NCBI GenBank assembly: GCA_022826965.1
Contig: JAJDTU010000010.1
Coordinates: 62,001-126,000 of the forward strand
DNA: 64,000 bases
Source of the DNA: Dehalococcoidia bacterium
GTDB taxonomy: Bacteria > Chloroflexota > Dehalococcoidia > Bin125
Direction of reading: 5' to 3'
Part shown: piece after piece, positions 53,969 through 62,361 of the stretch
How positions within the stretch are numbered: the stretch's first letter is position 1
How the letters are laid out: every line of letters begins with the position of its first letter
Notes under the pieces: generated by a model
What the model was told of the DNA's origin: nothing
Database searches by the model: none
The model's input: only the letters and a program-made list of their open reading frames with translations
Translations under genes and position numbers: made by a program

Positions 53969-55867
53969 ATGTTCCGGCGGGTCATCGCAATCGTCTTGCT
54001 GTTGGCCTGCACTGCGGGCGCCGCCAACGTCGCCCTGCGTGTCTCGCCGGTGAATGCTCAAGAACCGCCTACCGCCGAGGTTCGCCTCGGCGCCCGAGCG
54101 TTCGGCGGAGGATCGTTCTCTATAGGGCTGCAACATCGCGTCGACGGCGACTGGCGGACGGTGACCCCGACTCGCCACATCCTGCCTCGGTCCGCGAACA
54201 CCAACCAGTGGCACACCACTTCGGCCGTTGCAATAGACGTCCCCCAGGCGAATGTCGAGGTCGGCCTACGCAATCGAACCTGGACTGACGAGGCAGGTCC
54301 GGAACAGTTCACCGTGACCCTCGGCGACACACGCTATCGCGCTCGCTGCGGGCGGCTGATCCTCGCGCTCAACGACGATGGTCTGGAGATGCAAACCGGC
54401 TCGCGCAACTGCGAGGAGATCGTCACCGTGCGGCCTGCAGAGTTAACCGATCCGACAGATGTCGGCGCTCAAGTGCTTCGAGTCGCCGCGCGGCAACTCT
54501 CGAACGTCGGGATAGAGCTCGGTCTGCAGCGACTGGTTGACGGTCGCTGGGAGGCGCTGCGCCAGCCAGCCCGGCCAGTGCTGTCCGGACTGCCCCGCAA
54601 TGTTTGGCGTTACACATCCGTTCTTGAGTTGCCAGCGTTGTCCGCCGACATCGTCGGCGAACTGCGGCGCGGGGCATCAATCATGACCCGCGACGGTGAT
54701 TTCGACATCGAAGTTGACGGTCGCGTCTACCGGTCCCAGTGCGGGGTCTTGGACCTTAGAATTCTGGTCGAACAGATCCTGGTTGATACCGCAACTGAGG
54801 GATGTCTTGGCAGTGCGCCGCTGCTTACGATCTGTCCGACTTCGCACTGCGATGTCCAACAAAACGCTGTCTATGCCTGGGAGTCGCGTCAGATTGGCGC
54901 GTCGCTCAACCTGATCGCAGTGACGCGCTCGGAGGCGCAAGCCGTCGTCAACGCCATCTATGCCGACTTCTATCCCCTGAGCACAGCGCCAACGGTCTCC
55001 TTCAGTGGTGAACAATCCCACGGCCACGCTGATCGATATGGGATCGTGCTGGGGACGAACGTTCGCTATCTCGGGGCCGTCGTTCACGAATTGGCGCACG
55101 CGTTGATAGATGGGTCGTTCGTCAGGGATCCCGGCCACGGCCGCGCGTTCACCTCCATGCTGTTGTACTTGTGGGAACGCTACTTTCAGGTCGTGGATGT
55201 GGAGGCCGCCCGCGATGATGCTGACCGCCTCGGCATTGAAGTAGGCTCGCAAGCCCCGCTGAGAGCCAAGTATCGCGAGGCGGATCACGTGATCGGCCAA
55301 CTGTTCTGCGAGCAGCCACACCATCGAAACAGTCTGGATCTGTGCGACGCAGCCTCCGGCGCGATGTCCGAGCGACTCGACGTAGCCGTCTCCGGGTCAT
55401 ACACGGGCTGGGGCGGCAATGATAATTTCCGCTGGGCTGCTCACGCTGATGACGAAGGCGGCGCACTTCGTTCCTACGTGGCGACCGATGCCGTAATCGG
55501 CCAAACCGGAAGCATCGCCCGACTAACCGTTCGGTGTGAGGACGATCAGCTCGAAATGAACGTCTACTGGGACGTCGAGCGTGACCTCGATTGGACCATC
55601 CTCTATCGCATCGACAACGGCGCAGTGCAGAACGAGGAATGGATCTCTGGTTGGGGCACCTGGGGGGACACCGAATACAAGTGGACCGGCCGAGAGGATG
55701 CCAGCGACTTGATCTCACAGATGGCTTGGGCCGCTCAGACAGGTGGTTCTTTCACCGTGCAATCACACGCCCAAGACAATCCGAGTGAGGTGTACACGGC
55801 CACCTTCGACCTTGACGGCCTCTTCGACACTCCGGTCCAACCCAATCTCGCCCGTTGTGGGCGCTAG
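53969..55867 (+). CDS. secreted multidomain protein with HExxH metalloprotease motif
   Basis: 632 residues. A signal peptide (MFRRVIAIVLLLACTAGAAN, likely cut near Ala30) is followed by two copies of a beta-rich domain: IGLQHRVDGDW at 52-62 with YRARCG at 123-128, and LGLQRLVDGRW at 184-194 with YRSQCG at 254-259. Next is a protease-like domain with HELAH at 373-377 and a third His390 in DPGHGRAF, then a C-terminal domain (about 460-632) with GNDNFRWAAHADDEG and VRCEDDQLEMNVYWDVERDL. Paired cysteines (127/148, 258/279, 289/294) suit an extracytoplasmic protein. I do not recognise the full architecture. It is co-transcribed with the hydrolase 4 bp upstream. Confidence 0.8.
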   Translation: MFRRVIAIVLLLACTAGAANVALRVSPVNAQEPPTAEVRLGARAFGGGSFSIGLQHRVDGDWRTVTPTRHILPRSANTNQWHTTSAVAIDVPQANVEVGLRNRTWTDEAGPEQFTVTLGDTRYRARCGRLILALNDDGLEMQTGSRNCEEIVTVRPAELTDPTDVGAQVLRVAARQLSNVGIELGLQRLVDGRWEALRQPARPVLSGLPRNVWRYTSVLELPALSADIVGELRRGASIMTRDGDFDIEVDGRVYRSQCGVLDLRILVEQILVDTATEGCLGSAPLLTICPTSHCDVQQNAVYAWESRQIGASLNLIAVTRSEAQAVVNAIYADFYPLSTAPTVSFSGEQSHGHADRYGIVLGTNVRYLGAVVHELAHALIDGSFVRDPGHGRAFTSMLLYLWERYFQVVDVEAARDDADRLGIEVGSQAPLRAKYREADHVIGQLFCEQPHHRNSLDLCDAASGAMSERLDVAVSGSYTGWGGNDNFRWAAHADDEGGALRSYVATDAVIGQTGSIARLTVRCEDDQLEMNVYWDVERDLDWTILYRIDNGAVQNEEWISGWGTWGDTEYKWTGREDASDLISQMAWAAQTGGSFTVQSHAQDNPSEVYTATFDLDGLFDTPVQPNLARCGR

Positions 55868-55906
55868 ACTGCCCTCCGATACCTCGACTCCTGAGAAGGG
55901 CTCGCC

Positions 55907-57157
55907 ATGCACCTGATGTACTTCACCGAACAGCCGATGTCGGCCTATGACGAGCACGCCGCCGAGGAGGGCGTCACCGCCCTGCTCTTCTCCAACTCCA
56001 ACTTCGACCCCGTCGCCGGCTCACAGCTCTACAACGACCGCCTGACCGAGTACAAGCTGGCCGAGGAAGTCGGTGTCGACGGGATCATGCTCAACGAGCA
56101 CCACAACGCGCCCTTCTGCATGCAGGCCAAATGCAACATCTGGGCCTCCGTCCTCGCCGGCGCGACCGAGCGCGTCAAGATCGTCCTGCTCGGCAACCCG
56201 CTGCCACTGGCCGACAACCCAATCCGGCTCGCCGAAGAGCTCGCCATGATCGACATGATCTCCGGCGGCCGGCTCGTCTCCGGCTTCGTCCGCGGCGGCG
56301 GCACCGAGCAGCTCGCCACCGGCGTCAACCCGGCCTACAATCGCGAGCGCTTTGAAGAAGCGCACGACCTTATTGTCGAAGCCTGGACCCGACCCGGACC
56401 CTTCCGCTGGGAGGGTCGCCACTACCAGCACCGCGTGGTCAACCCCTGGGCGCTGCCGATGCAGCAGCCCCACCCGCGCATCTGGATCCCGGGGGTGCTC
56501 TCCCGTGAAACCGTGATCTGGGCCGCGAAGCATCGCTACCCCTACATCGCGCTCAACACCACCATCGAGGCGACCAAGCGGATCTGGCAGACATACGACG
56601 ACGCAGCCAACGAGGTCGGCTACGACCCCGGCCCCGAAAACCGCGGCTACCTGCTCCGCGTCCATGTCGCCGACACGACGGAAAAGGCGATGCAGAACGC
56701 GTCGCAGTTCATGTGGATGCAGGGCGAGTTCACCGGACTCGCCCACCCGGTCTGGTCGAACCCGGCCGGCTATGCCTCGCCGCGCAACCGCGAAGCGCTG
56801 GTCGAAGTGATGAACGGCCGCCGACCCCCGCCGCGCGCGCAGTCCTTCGACAATCAGATCGAGAACATGCAGATCATCGCCGGCACGCCGGACGAGTGCA
56901 TCCGCAAGCTGCGCACGATCCTCGAAGAAACCCGCCCCGGCATCCTCGCCCTCTGGGGCAACGACGGTCGGGTCACGCACGAGGACTCGATGCGCTGCAT
57001 CGAACTGCTCGGCACCGAGGTCATGCCCGCCCTCCGCGACATCGGAGCCGAACTCGACCTCGACGGCCCCTTCGACTCCGAACCCCCCGTCAGCATCAGC
57101 TACGACGAAGCCGCAAAAGCCCGCGTCGCTTCAGCAGCAGCGGCATCGGGCGACTAG
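55907..57157 (+). CDS. luciferase-like flavin/F420-dependent monooxygenase (LLM class)
   Basis: 416 residues with the bacterial-luciferase TIM barrel: YKLAEEVGVDGIMLNEHHNAPF, RVKIVLLGNPLPLADNPIRLAEELAMID, ISGGRLVSGFVRGGGTEQ and ERFEEAHDLIVEAW, with HPRIWIPG and a C-terminal IAGTPDECIRKLRTILEETR. These group-C flavoproteins use reduced FMN (or F420) to oxygenate substrates and need a separate reductase. Expansion of such monooxygenases has been reported for SAR202. A hairpin repeat follows its stop. Confidence 0.92.
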   Translation: MHLMYFTEQPMSAYDEHAAEEGVTALLFSNSNFDPVAGSQLYNDRLTEYKLAEEVGVDGIMLNEHHNAPFCMQAKCNIWASVLAGATERVKIVLLGNPLPLADNPIRLAEELAMIDMISGGRLVSGFVRGGGTEQLATGVNPAYNRERFEEAHDLIVEAWTRPGPFRWEGRHYQHRVVNPWALPMQQPHPRIWIPGVLSRETVIWAAKHRYPYIALNTTIEATKRIWQTYDDAANEVGYDPGPENRGYLLRVHVADTTEKAMQNASQFMWMQGEFTGLAHPVWSNPAGYASPRNREALVEVMNGRRPPPRAQSFDNQIENMQIIAGTPDECIRKLRTILEETRPGILALWGNDGRVTHEDSMRCIELLGTEVMPALRDIGAELDLDGPFDSEPPVSISYDEAAKARVASAAAASGD

Positions 57158-57167
57158 AGAAGACAAG

Positions 57168-57254
57168 AGCTCCCCCTCTGGGGGAGCTGCCGTACCCATA
57201 ACCTTTCTCCCCCCGCGTAGCGGGGGGAGATGCCGAAGGCAGAGGGGGGTTCCC
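57168..57254. repeat. short hairpin and full tripartite repeat in one intergenic space
   Basis: 57168-57188 is the AGCTCCCCC/GGGGGAGCT hairpin with loop TCT. 57206-57254 is a full tripartite copy with a perfect 11-bp stem (57206-57216 with 57220-57230, loop GTA), second stem TGCC/GGCA around GAA (57231-57241) and GAGGGGGG. It lies between the co-directional monooxygenase and MBL genes and could terminate transcription. 60 bp after it the MBL gene starts. Confidence 0.85.
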
Positions 57255-57314
57255 AAAAGGAGCGAAGAACCAGAACCCACACCCGACCCAACACGAGCCT
57301 AAGGACTCCTAGAA

Positions 57315-58088
57315 ATGGCAACCGTAGACATCCTCCTCCCCGGCTACTCGTTTGGCACCGACTCCGGGACACCCGCCTTCTGCGCCGTGATCCTGGTCGA
57401 ATCCGACGGCCGCCGCATCCTCGTCGACACGGCCCACGTCGGCCGCCGCGTGCAGCTACAGGAACAGCTCGCCGCCCGCGGACTCGGCGTCTCCGACATC
57501 GACCTCGTCTTCATGACCCACGCTCACTGGGACCACGTCCAGAACTTCGACGCCTTCCCCGACGTGCCCATGGCCATCCATCCGCACGAACGTAAGTACG
57601 CCTCCGAGCCCCACGTCAACGACTGGGCCACTCCGCAGTGGACTGGCGCCGCGATCGAAACCCATCCCATGACCGAGGTCGACGAGGGTGACGAGCTGGC
57701 CAAGGGCGTCAGGGTCATTCACCTCCCCGGACACTCTCCCGGCAGCATCGGACTCCTGGTTGAGACCGAGGCCGGCATCTGCGGCATCACCGGCGACGCC
57801 ATGCACACCGCCGCCGTGGGCAAAGCCGGACGCAGCCCGCTCGTCTTCTACAGCGAGTCGCAGGCCAACGAGTCCATTGCCCGCGTGATGAGCGCCTCCG
57901 ACATCCTCTACCCCGGCCACGACCGGCCGTTCCAGATGGTCGACGGCGACCCGGAGTACGTCGAGGAGTACAAGCTCACCCTCAGCGGCGTGCAGCCCAA
58001 TATGGAGGGCCTAACCTTCGCCGACCCACCAGCCGAGCTCGTCACCTGGGTCATGCCCGGCATCGAGGACCAGCCCCAGTACGACTAG
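57315..58088 (+). CDS. metallo-beta-lactamase-fold hydrolase
   Basis: 257 residues. The zinc motif is HAHWDH (FMTHAHWDHVQNF), with further ligands in LPGHSPGSIGL, GDAMHT and YPGHD. The opening VDILLPGYSFGTDSGTPAFC is like that of the N-acyl homoserine lactonase-like branch of the fold. The active site fits a dinuclear zinc lactonase or esterase; substrate unknown. An ATG preceded by AAGGACTCC. The alpha/beta hydrolase at 58090 starts one base after its stop, so the two are co-expressed. Confidence 0.9.
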   Translation: MATVDILLPGYSFGTDSGTPAFCAVILVESDGRRILVDTAHVGRRVQLQEQLAARGLGVSDIDLVFMTHAHWDHVQNFDAFPDVPMAIHPHERKYASEPHVNDWATPQWTGAAIETHPMTEVDEGDELAKGVRVIHLPGHSPGSIGLLVETEAGICGITGDAMHTAAVGKAGRSPLVFYSESQANESIARVMSASDILYPGHDRPFQMVDGDPEYVEEYKLTLSGVQPNMEGLTFADPPAELVTWVMPGIEDQPQYD

Positions 58089-58089
58089 T

Positions 58090-58977
58090 GTGCGACTAGC
58101 AATCGTCAACGGCCGTCGCGTCGCCTACGAGATCGGAGGCGACCCGAACGGCCGGCCCGTCCTGATCATCCACGGAGCCTGGGGAGGCCCGTCCTCAACC
58201 CTCTGGAGCGGCCCCAGGCTCCGCTGGCAGGTCCCTACCGACGGCCTCAAGCTGATCTACTACGACCGCCGCTGCGCCGGCCTCTCCGAGTACGACACCG
58301 ACCCGTTCACGCTTGAAGATCTGGCCAACGACGCCGTTGGCGTCCTCGACTACCTCGGCATCGAGCAGGCTGCCGTCATCGCCACATCTGCCGGCGGTCC
58401 AATCGGCCTGAGGCTTGCTCTCGACCATCCCGACCGGGTCGAATCACTCGTCCTATTCAACACCGGCGCCTCCCTGATGTCGCTCGCACCGAGCGGGATC
58501 AACCCCACCGACCCATTCGTTGCGGATCGACTTCAGACCGTTGCGAGGCGGTTGGCCCTGTTGGATTTGTTCGATAGCCAAGGTCCCGAGGCCGCCGCCG
58601 CCGAATCGGAAGGCGAGTGGCGGTCCCCGCCTCAGCCAGCCGAACCGGACCCGGCGCTGAGCACCTTCCGAAACAACCGCCAGGCGGCGCTGAACAACCT
58701 CTCGGAGCCCGAACTCGCTCGACTCGCGGGCGGCACATTGCTCAACATGCGAGCGCAACGGGATGAGGACTTCAGCCATGAACTGCGCCGAATCACGTGC
58801 CCGGTCATGATCGTGCATGGCGACTGCGACACGACAGTGCCCATCGCTTTTGGCGAAACGCTGGCTACCTGGATACCTGACGCAACCTTTGTCAGGCTTG
58901 GCGGCGTTGGCCACGGATTGATCGTTAACCCCGAGGCTCAGCGCCTATCGACAGAGTGGCTCAGCCGAGTCGGCTAG
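58090..58977 (+). CDS. alpha/beta hydrolase, proline-iminopeptidase-like
   Basis: 295 residues, GTG start one base after the MBL stop. VLIIHGAWGGPSST (oxyanion hole), YYDRRCAGLSEYD, the nucleophile elbow ATSAGG (Ser), a helical cap, Asp in HGDCDTTVP and His in GGVGHGLIV. The elbow has the short-chain small-residue form seen in prolyl iminopeptidases and haloalkane-like esterases. Its stop TAG shares the palindrome CTAG (58974-58977) with the stop of the convergent CaiB gene. Confidence 0.88.
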   Translation: MRLAIVNGRRVAYEIGGDPNGRPVLIIHGAWGGPSSTLWSGPRLRWQVPTDGLKLIYYDRRCAGLSEYDTDPFTLEDLANDAVGVLDYLGIEQAAVIATSAGGPIGLRLALDHPDRVESLVLFNTGASLMSLAPSGINPTDPFVADRLQTVARRLALLDLFDSQGPEAAAAESEGEWRSPPQPAEPDPALSTFRNNRQAALNNLSEPELARLAGGTLLNMRAQRDEDFSHELRRITCPVMIVHGDCDTTVPIAFGETLATWIPDATFVRLGGVGHGLIVNPEAQRLSTEWLSRVG

Positions 58978-60230
58978 CCCAGGTCCGACAACACCTCGTC
59001 GGTGTGCTCCCCGAGCAACGGTGGACGCCGGGTGATCCCCCAGCTTCCCTTGGTCAACTGATACGGCGCGCCCGGGTAGATCACTTCCCGACTCAGCTCC
59101 GGATGCTCAACCGTGACCTGCATCCCGCGGTCGGCGAAATGCGGATCCTCCAGCGCTTCCTCCGGACTGTGGATCACGCCGACCTGGAAGCCGAAGTTCT
59201 GGGCTTTGGTGAAAAACTCATATGCGGTCAGCTTCGAGGCGAGCAAGTCGAACGCCTCCCGGCCCGCCCCAAAGATCGCGAGCAGCTCGTCGTTGTCCCC
59301 TCGGAAGACGTCCGCCAGCGAGAAGCTCTCTAGCTCCGCCCCGACCAGCAGCAGCGCCGCCTCGGGCAGCTGATCGAGCAGACCCTCGTCCTCGAGCCAC
59401 TGGTAGCAGAGACCGAACTCGGCGGGACGCCGAGGCGGAATGCCGGTGTTTACGTAGCGACCGTCGGCGCACTTGATCTGCGAGGGCATCGACGGCGCCA
59501 CGCCCGCGTGACGCCCGGTCTGACGCTGCACGGTCGAGTGTGAGACCAGCCACGAGTACGAGCCGGCCTCTGTGGTCACGTTGACCGAGGCATTGATGTT
59601 CACGTTGATGTGCTGTCCGACGCCGGTGGCATCGCGATGCAGCAGCGCCGTCAGGATCGACATGAATGCATAGTTCGATCCGGTGTGGTACGCCTGCTGA
59701 CCGCCGCCGCGGACCGGCGGCAGCGAGTGGTCGTCATAGCCGTTCATCCAGGCGAAGCCGCCGTTGGCGGCCAGGGTGAGGTCGGTGTGTGGCTCGTCGT
59801 CCCGCACCGAGCCGAAGCCGAAATTGGTGATCGTGCACCAGATCAGCCCCGGGTTGTCGGACATGATCTGGTGGTAATCGACTCCCAGGCGGCCGACCGG
59901 ATCGTATGTATTGGTGTCGAAGATGATGTCCGCAGACCCGGCCAGCTTGAGGAACGCATCGGCATTCGAGCGGTCGTTGAAGTCCATCACCACGCTGCGT
60001 TTGGACGTGTTGTAGTACCAGAAGAAGAGCGAGCGTTCGTGATGCGGCTGATCGTCGACGAACGGCTCGTATTGACGCGATGGGTCGCCCTCGGGTGGCT
60101 CGATTTTGATCACATCGGCGCCCATGTCGGCCATCAGCTTGCCGCACCAGGCTCCGCGCTCGTCGCCGATCTCAAGTACGCGCAGGTCGTCGAGTGCCAT
60201 CATCGCGAGGGGATTAGAGCTGGTCGCCAT
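58974..60230 (-). CDS. CaiB/BaiF-like protein lacking the Asp nucleophile
   Basis: 418 residues. LRVLEIGDERGAWCGKLMADMGADVIKIEPPEGD is the signature of the Asp-less group in this window. NTSKRSVVMDF and GVGQHINVNINAS complete the fold. At the nucleophile position GGGQQAYHTG has Tyr181. It is the second gene of the pair, its ATG overlapping the TAA of the Asp-containing gene by one base (TAATG at 60228-60232 on the minus strand). This is the one pair where the Asp-containing gene comes first. Predicted heteromer subunit. Confidence 0.88.
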   Translation of the reverse strand: MATSSNPLAMMALDDLRVLEIGDERGAWCGKLMADMGADVIKIEPPEGDPSRQYEPFVDDQPHHERSLFFWYYNTSKRSVVMDFNDRSNADAFLKLAGSADIIFDTNTYDPVGRLGVDYHQIMSDNPGLIWCTITNFGFGSVRDDEPHTDLTLAANGGFAWMNGYDDHSLPPVRGGGQQAYHTGSNYAFMSILTALLHRDATGVGQHINVNINASVNVTTEAGSYSWLVSHSTVQRQTGRHAGVAPSMPSQIKCADGRYVNTGIPPRRPAEFGLCYQWLEDEGLLDQLPEAALLLVGAELESFSLADVFRGDNDELLAIFGAGREAFDLLASKLTAYEFFTKAQNFGFQVGVIHSPEEALEDPHFADRGMQVTVEHPELSREVIYPGAPYQLTKGSWGITRRPPLLGEHTDEVLSDLG

Positions 60231-61504
60231 TAGAGCACGCCCTCTTCGTACAGCCCCGCGATCTCGTCCTGGCTCAGGCCCAGCAACTCGCCGTAGACGT
60301 AATCGTTGTCCTCTCCCAGCGTCGCCGCGCCGCGCGTCATCGACCAGTCGGTCTTCGTGAAGTGAGCCGGAATCCCGTCAACGCGCACGCGGCCCATCTC
60401 CGCCTGGCGAATCGTCGGCCAGAGCCGCGCCTCGGCCGAGTTGACGTCCTGATCGATGCGCTGCTCCGGCGTCTGCACCGCGTTCGCCGGGACGCCGGCC
60501 TCGCGCAGCAACTCCGCAGACTGGAACGGATCCCGACGCATGCACCACTCGCCGATTCGCTTGTCCAGTTCGTCCTGAGCCCCCATCCGGCCGGAGAGTT
60601 GCCCGTAGTCGTCATTCGCCGCCCAGTCGCAACCATCCGCGACCAGCACATCGCGCATGGCGTGCCAGTCTTCGTCGTTGCGGCACGCAATGGCGATCCA
60701 GGCCTCGTCGAACGAGCCGGGGATTGGTTTTGCCGCGTAGATGTTGTGCGGCGCCATCGCCGGGCTCAGCGAATGGTTGGCGTCCGGGAAACCGTCGCGG
60801 CGTAGTGGGCGTCCATTGACGGTGTAGTCGAGCAGCACCGGACCGTTCAGCGTCAGCGCCGCCTCGGTCGCCGCGACATCGACGTACTGGCCTTCCCCGG
60901 TGCGATTGCGATGATGGATCGCCAGCATGATCGCCATCGCCATGAAGTAGGCCCCGGTGTGGTCCATGTAGGAGTAGCCCCAGCCAGCCGGCGGCTGGTC
61001 GGGAATCGCCGACGACATTGTCAGCCCGCTGGTCGCCTGGACAATCGGTCCCCAGGTCTTGAACTTCTCGTAGGGCCCCGAATGTCCGAAGCCGCAATTG
61101 GAGACATAGATGATGTCTTCCCTGATCTCCTTGAGCACGTCGTAGTCGTAGCCCCAGGAGCGCATCACGCCGGAGGAGAAATTCTCCGTCACGCAATCGG
61201 AGATCGCGACCAACCGCTCGAACAGCTCGCGCCCCTTCTCCGTCTTGATGTTGAGCGTGATGCCCAGCTTGCCCACGTTGTGATTGTTGAACGGTCCGCC
61301 CAGTTCGTTGCCGCGCCGTTCGTCCACATACGGGGGCATCCCGCGCAGGATGTCCCAGCGGCCCTGATTCGACGGATCCTCGATCCGGATCACCTCGGCG
61401 CCAAACGCAGCCATGAACTTGGTCGCGCCCGCGCCGGCCAGCTGACCGGTGAAATCGCAGATCCGTAGATGCGAGAGAGCCTTGCTCTTGACGTGATGGG
61501 GCAT
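60230..61504 (-). CDS. class III CoA-transferase (CaiB/BaiF), nucleophile present
   Basis: 424 residues from the ATG at 61504, which has GGAGGAG about nine bases upstream; the frame's extension to 61567 overlaps the divergent SDR's promoter and has no such site. LRICDFTGQLAGAGATKFMA, GAEVIRIEDPSN, NNHNVGKLGITLNI and GEGQYVDVAATEA; Asp181 in SYMDHTGA is the nucleophile. Close in overall style to the protein at 3222 (both have VLLDYxVNGR and an MAPHxxYAA segment). Coupled to the Asp-less gene downstream. Confidence 0.92.
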   Translation of the reverse strand: MPHHVKSKALSHLRICDFTGQLAGAGATKFMAAFGAEVIRIEDPSNQGRWDILRGMPPYVDERRGNELGGPFNNHNVGKLGITLNIKTEKGRELFERLVAISDCVTENFSSGVMRSWGYDYDVLKEIREDIIYVSNCGFGHSGPYEKFKTWGPIVQATSGLTMSSAIPDQPPAGWGYSYMDHTGAYFMAMAIMLAIHHRNRTGEGQYVDVAATEAALTLNGPVLLDYTVNGRPLRRDGFPDANHSLSPAMAPHNIYAAKPIPGSFDEAWIAIACRNDEDWHAMRDVLVADGCDWAANDDYGQLSGRMGAQDELDKRIGEWCMRRDPFQSAELLREAGVPANAVQTPEQRIDQDVNSAEARLWPTIRQAEMGRVRVDGIPAHFTKTDWSMTRGAATLGEDNDYVYGELLGLSQDEIAGLYEEGVL

Positions 61505-61587
61505 CGTCCTACTCCTCCAGCGGAAGTCTATATGGCGGATATGCTGAGGCTCAGCCCAACCAAGCAAACAATCAGGGGAACATCACC

Positions 61588-62361
61588 ATGGCCAAAGTCG
61601 CACTTATCACCGGAGCCAGCCGAGGCATCGGCAAGCAACTCGCTCAGGACTTCGCCATCGCCGGTTACGACATCGCCGCCGTCGCCCGCTCGACCGCGGA
61701 TTCGCCGACCAAGCTGCCCGGCACGGTCAACGAGACGGCGCAACTGGTCGAGGAAGCCGGTCAGCAGTGCCTGCCGATCGGGGCCAACCTGGCCAAGGTT
61801 GATGATCTCGACCGCGTCGTCGCGGAGACCTTTGACCGCTTCGGCCAGATCGACGTGCTGATCAACAACGCAGCGATCGCGCCGCCGGGCAAGGCGCTGG
61901 AATCGGGCCGCAATCTCTGGGGCCTCGCGGTTGAAATCAACGTCAACGCACCCTTCTACCTCACCCACGCCGTCGCCCCGAAGATGGCCGACGGAGACGG
62001 TGGCGCGATCATCAACATCGGCTCCGGAGCCGCGGTCAGCCCCGACTTCGGCCGTGCCAGCTACACCACAACCAAGCGGGCGCTCGAAGCCATGTCTGAA
62101 TCATTGGCCAGCGATCTCAAGGGCACCGGCATCTCTGTCAACTGCCTCAGGCTCGAACTCTCGGTCTGGAGCGAGGGTTACGCCTTCACGCTCGGCGAGC
62201 AGGCCAAGCAGATGGACTTCGAAGACCCAATCATCATGTCCGACGCCTGCCTCTGGATCGTCGCCCAGGGCCCTGAATGGACCGGCCGAATCGTCACCAT
62301 CGCCGACCTGCGCAAGTACGGAGCCGTGCGCCCGACAACCCGAAAAACGTTCGACGACTAG
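61588..62361 (+). CDS. short-chain dehydrogenase/reductase
   Basis: 257 residues, not closely related to the three at 696-3125. VALITGASRGIGKQLAQDFA, VARS after beta-2 (basic, suggesting NADP), INNAAIAPPG instead of NNAG, INIGSGAA with the catalytic Ser, and SYTTTKRALE with Tyr and Lys. The C-terminus lacks the usual VDGG and reads GRIVTIADLRKYG. A good AGGGGAA site lies upstream. It is divergent from the CaiB pair, and its TAG overlaps the rmuC stop through CTAG at 62358-62361. Confidence 0.9.
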   Translation: MAKVALITGASRGIGKQLAQDFAIAGYDIAAVARSTADSPTKLPGTVNETAQLVEEAGQQCLPIGANLAKVDDLDRVVAETFDRFGQIDVLINNAAIAPPGKALESGRNLWGLAVEINVNAPFYLTHAVAPKMADGDGGAIINIGSGAAVSPDFGRASYTTTKRALEAMSESLASDLKGTGISVNCLRLELSVWSEGYAFTLGEQAKQMDFEDPIIMSDACLWIVAQGPEWTGRIVTIADLRKYGAVRPTTRKTFDD

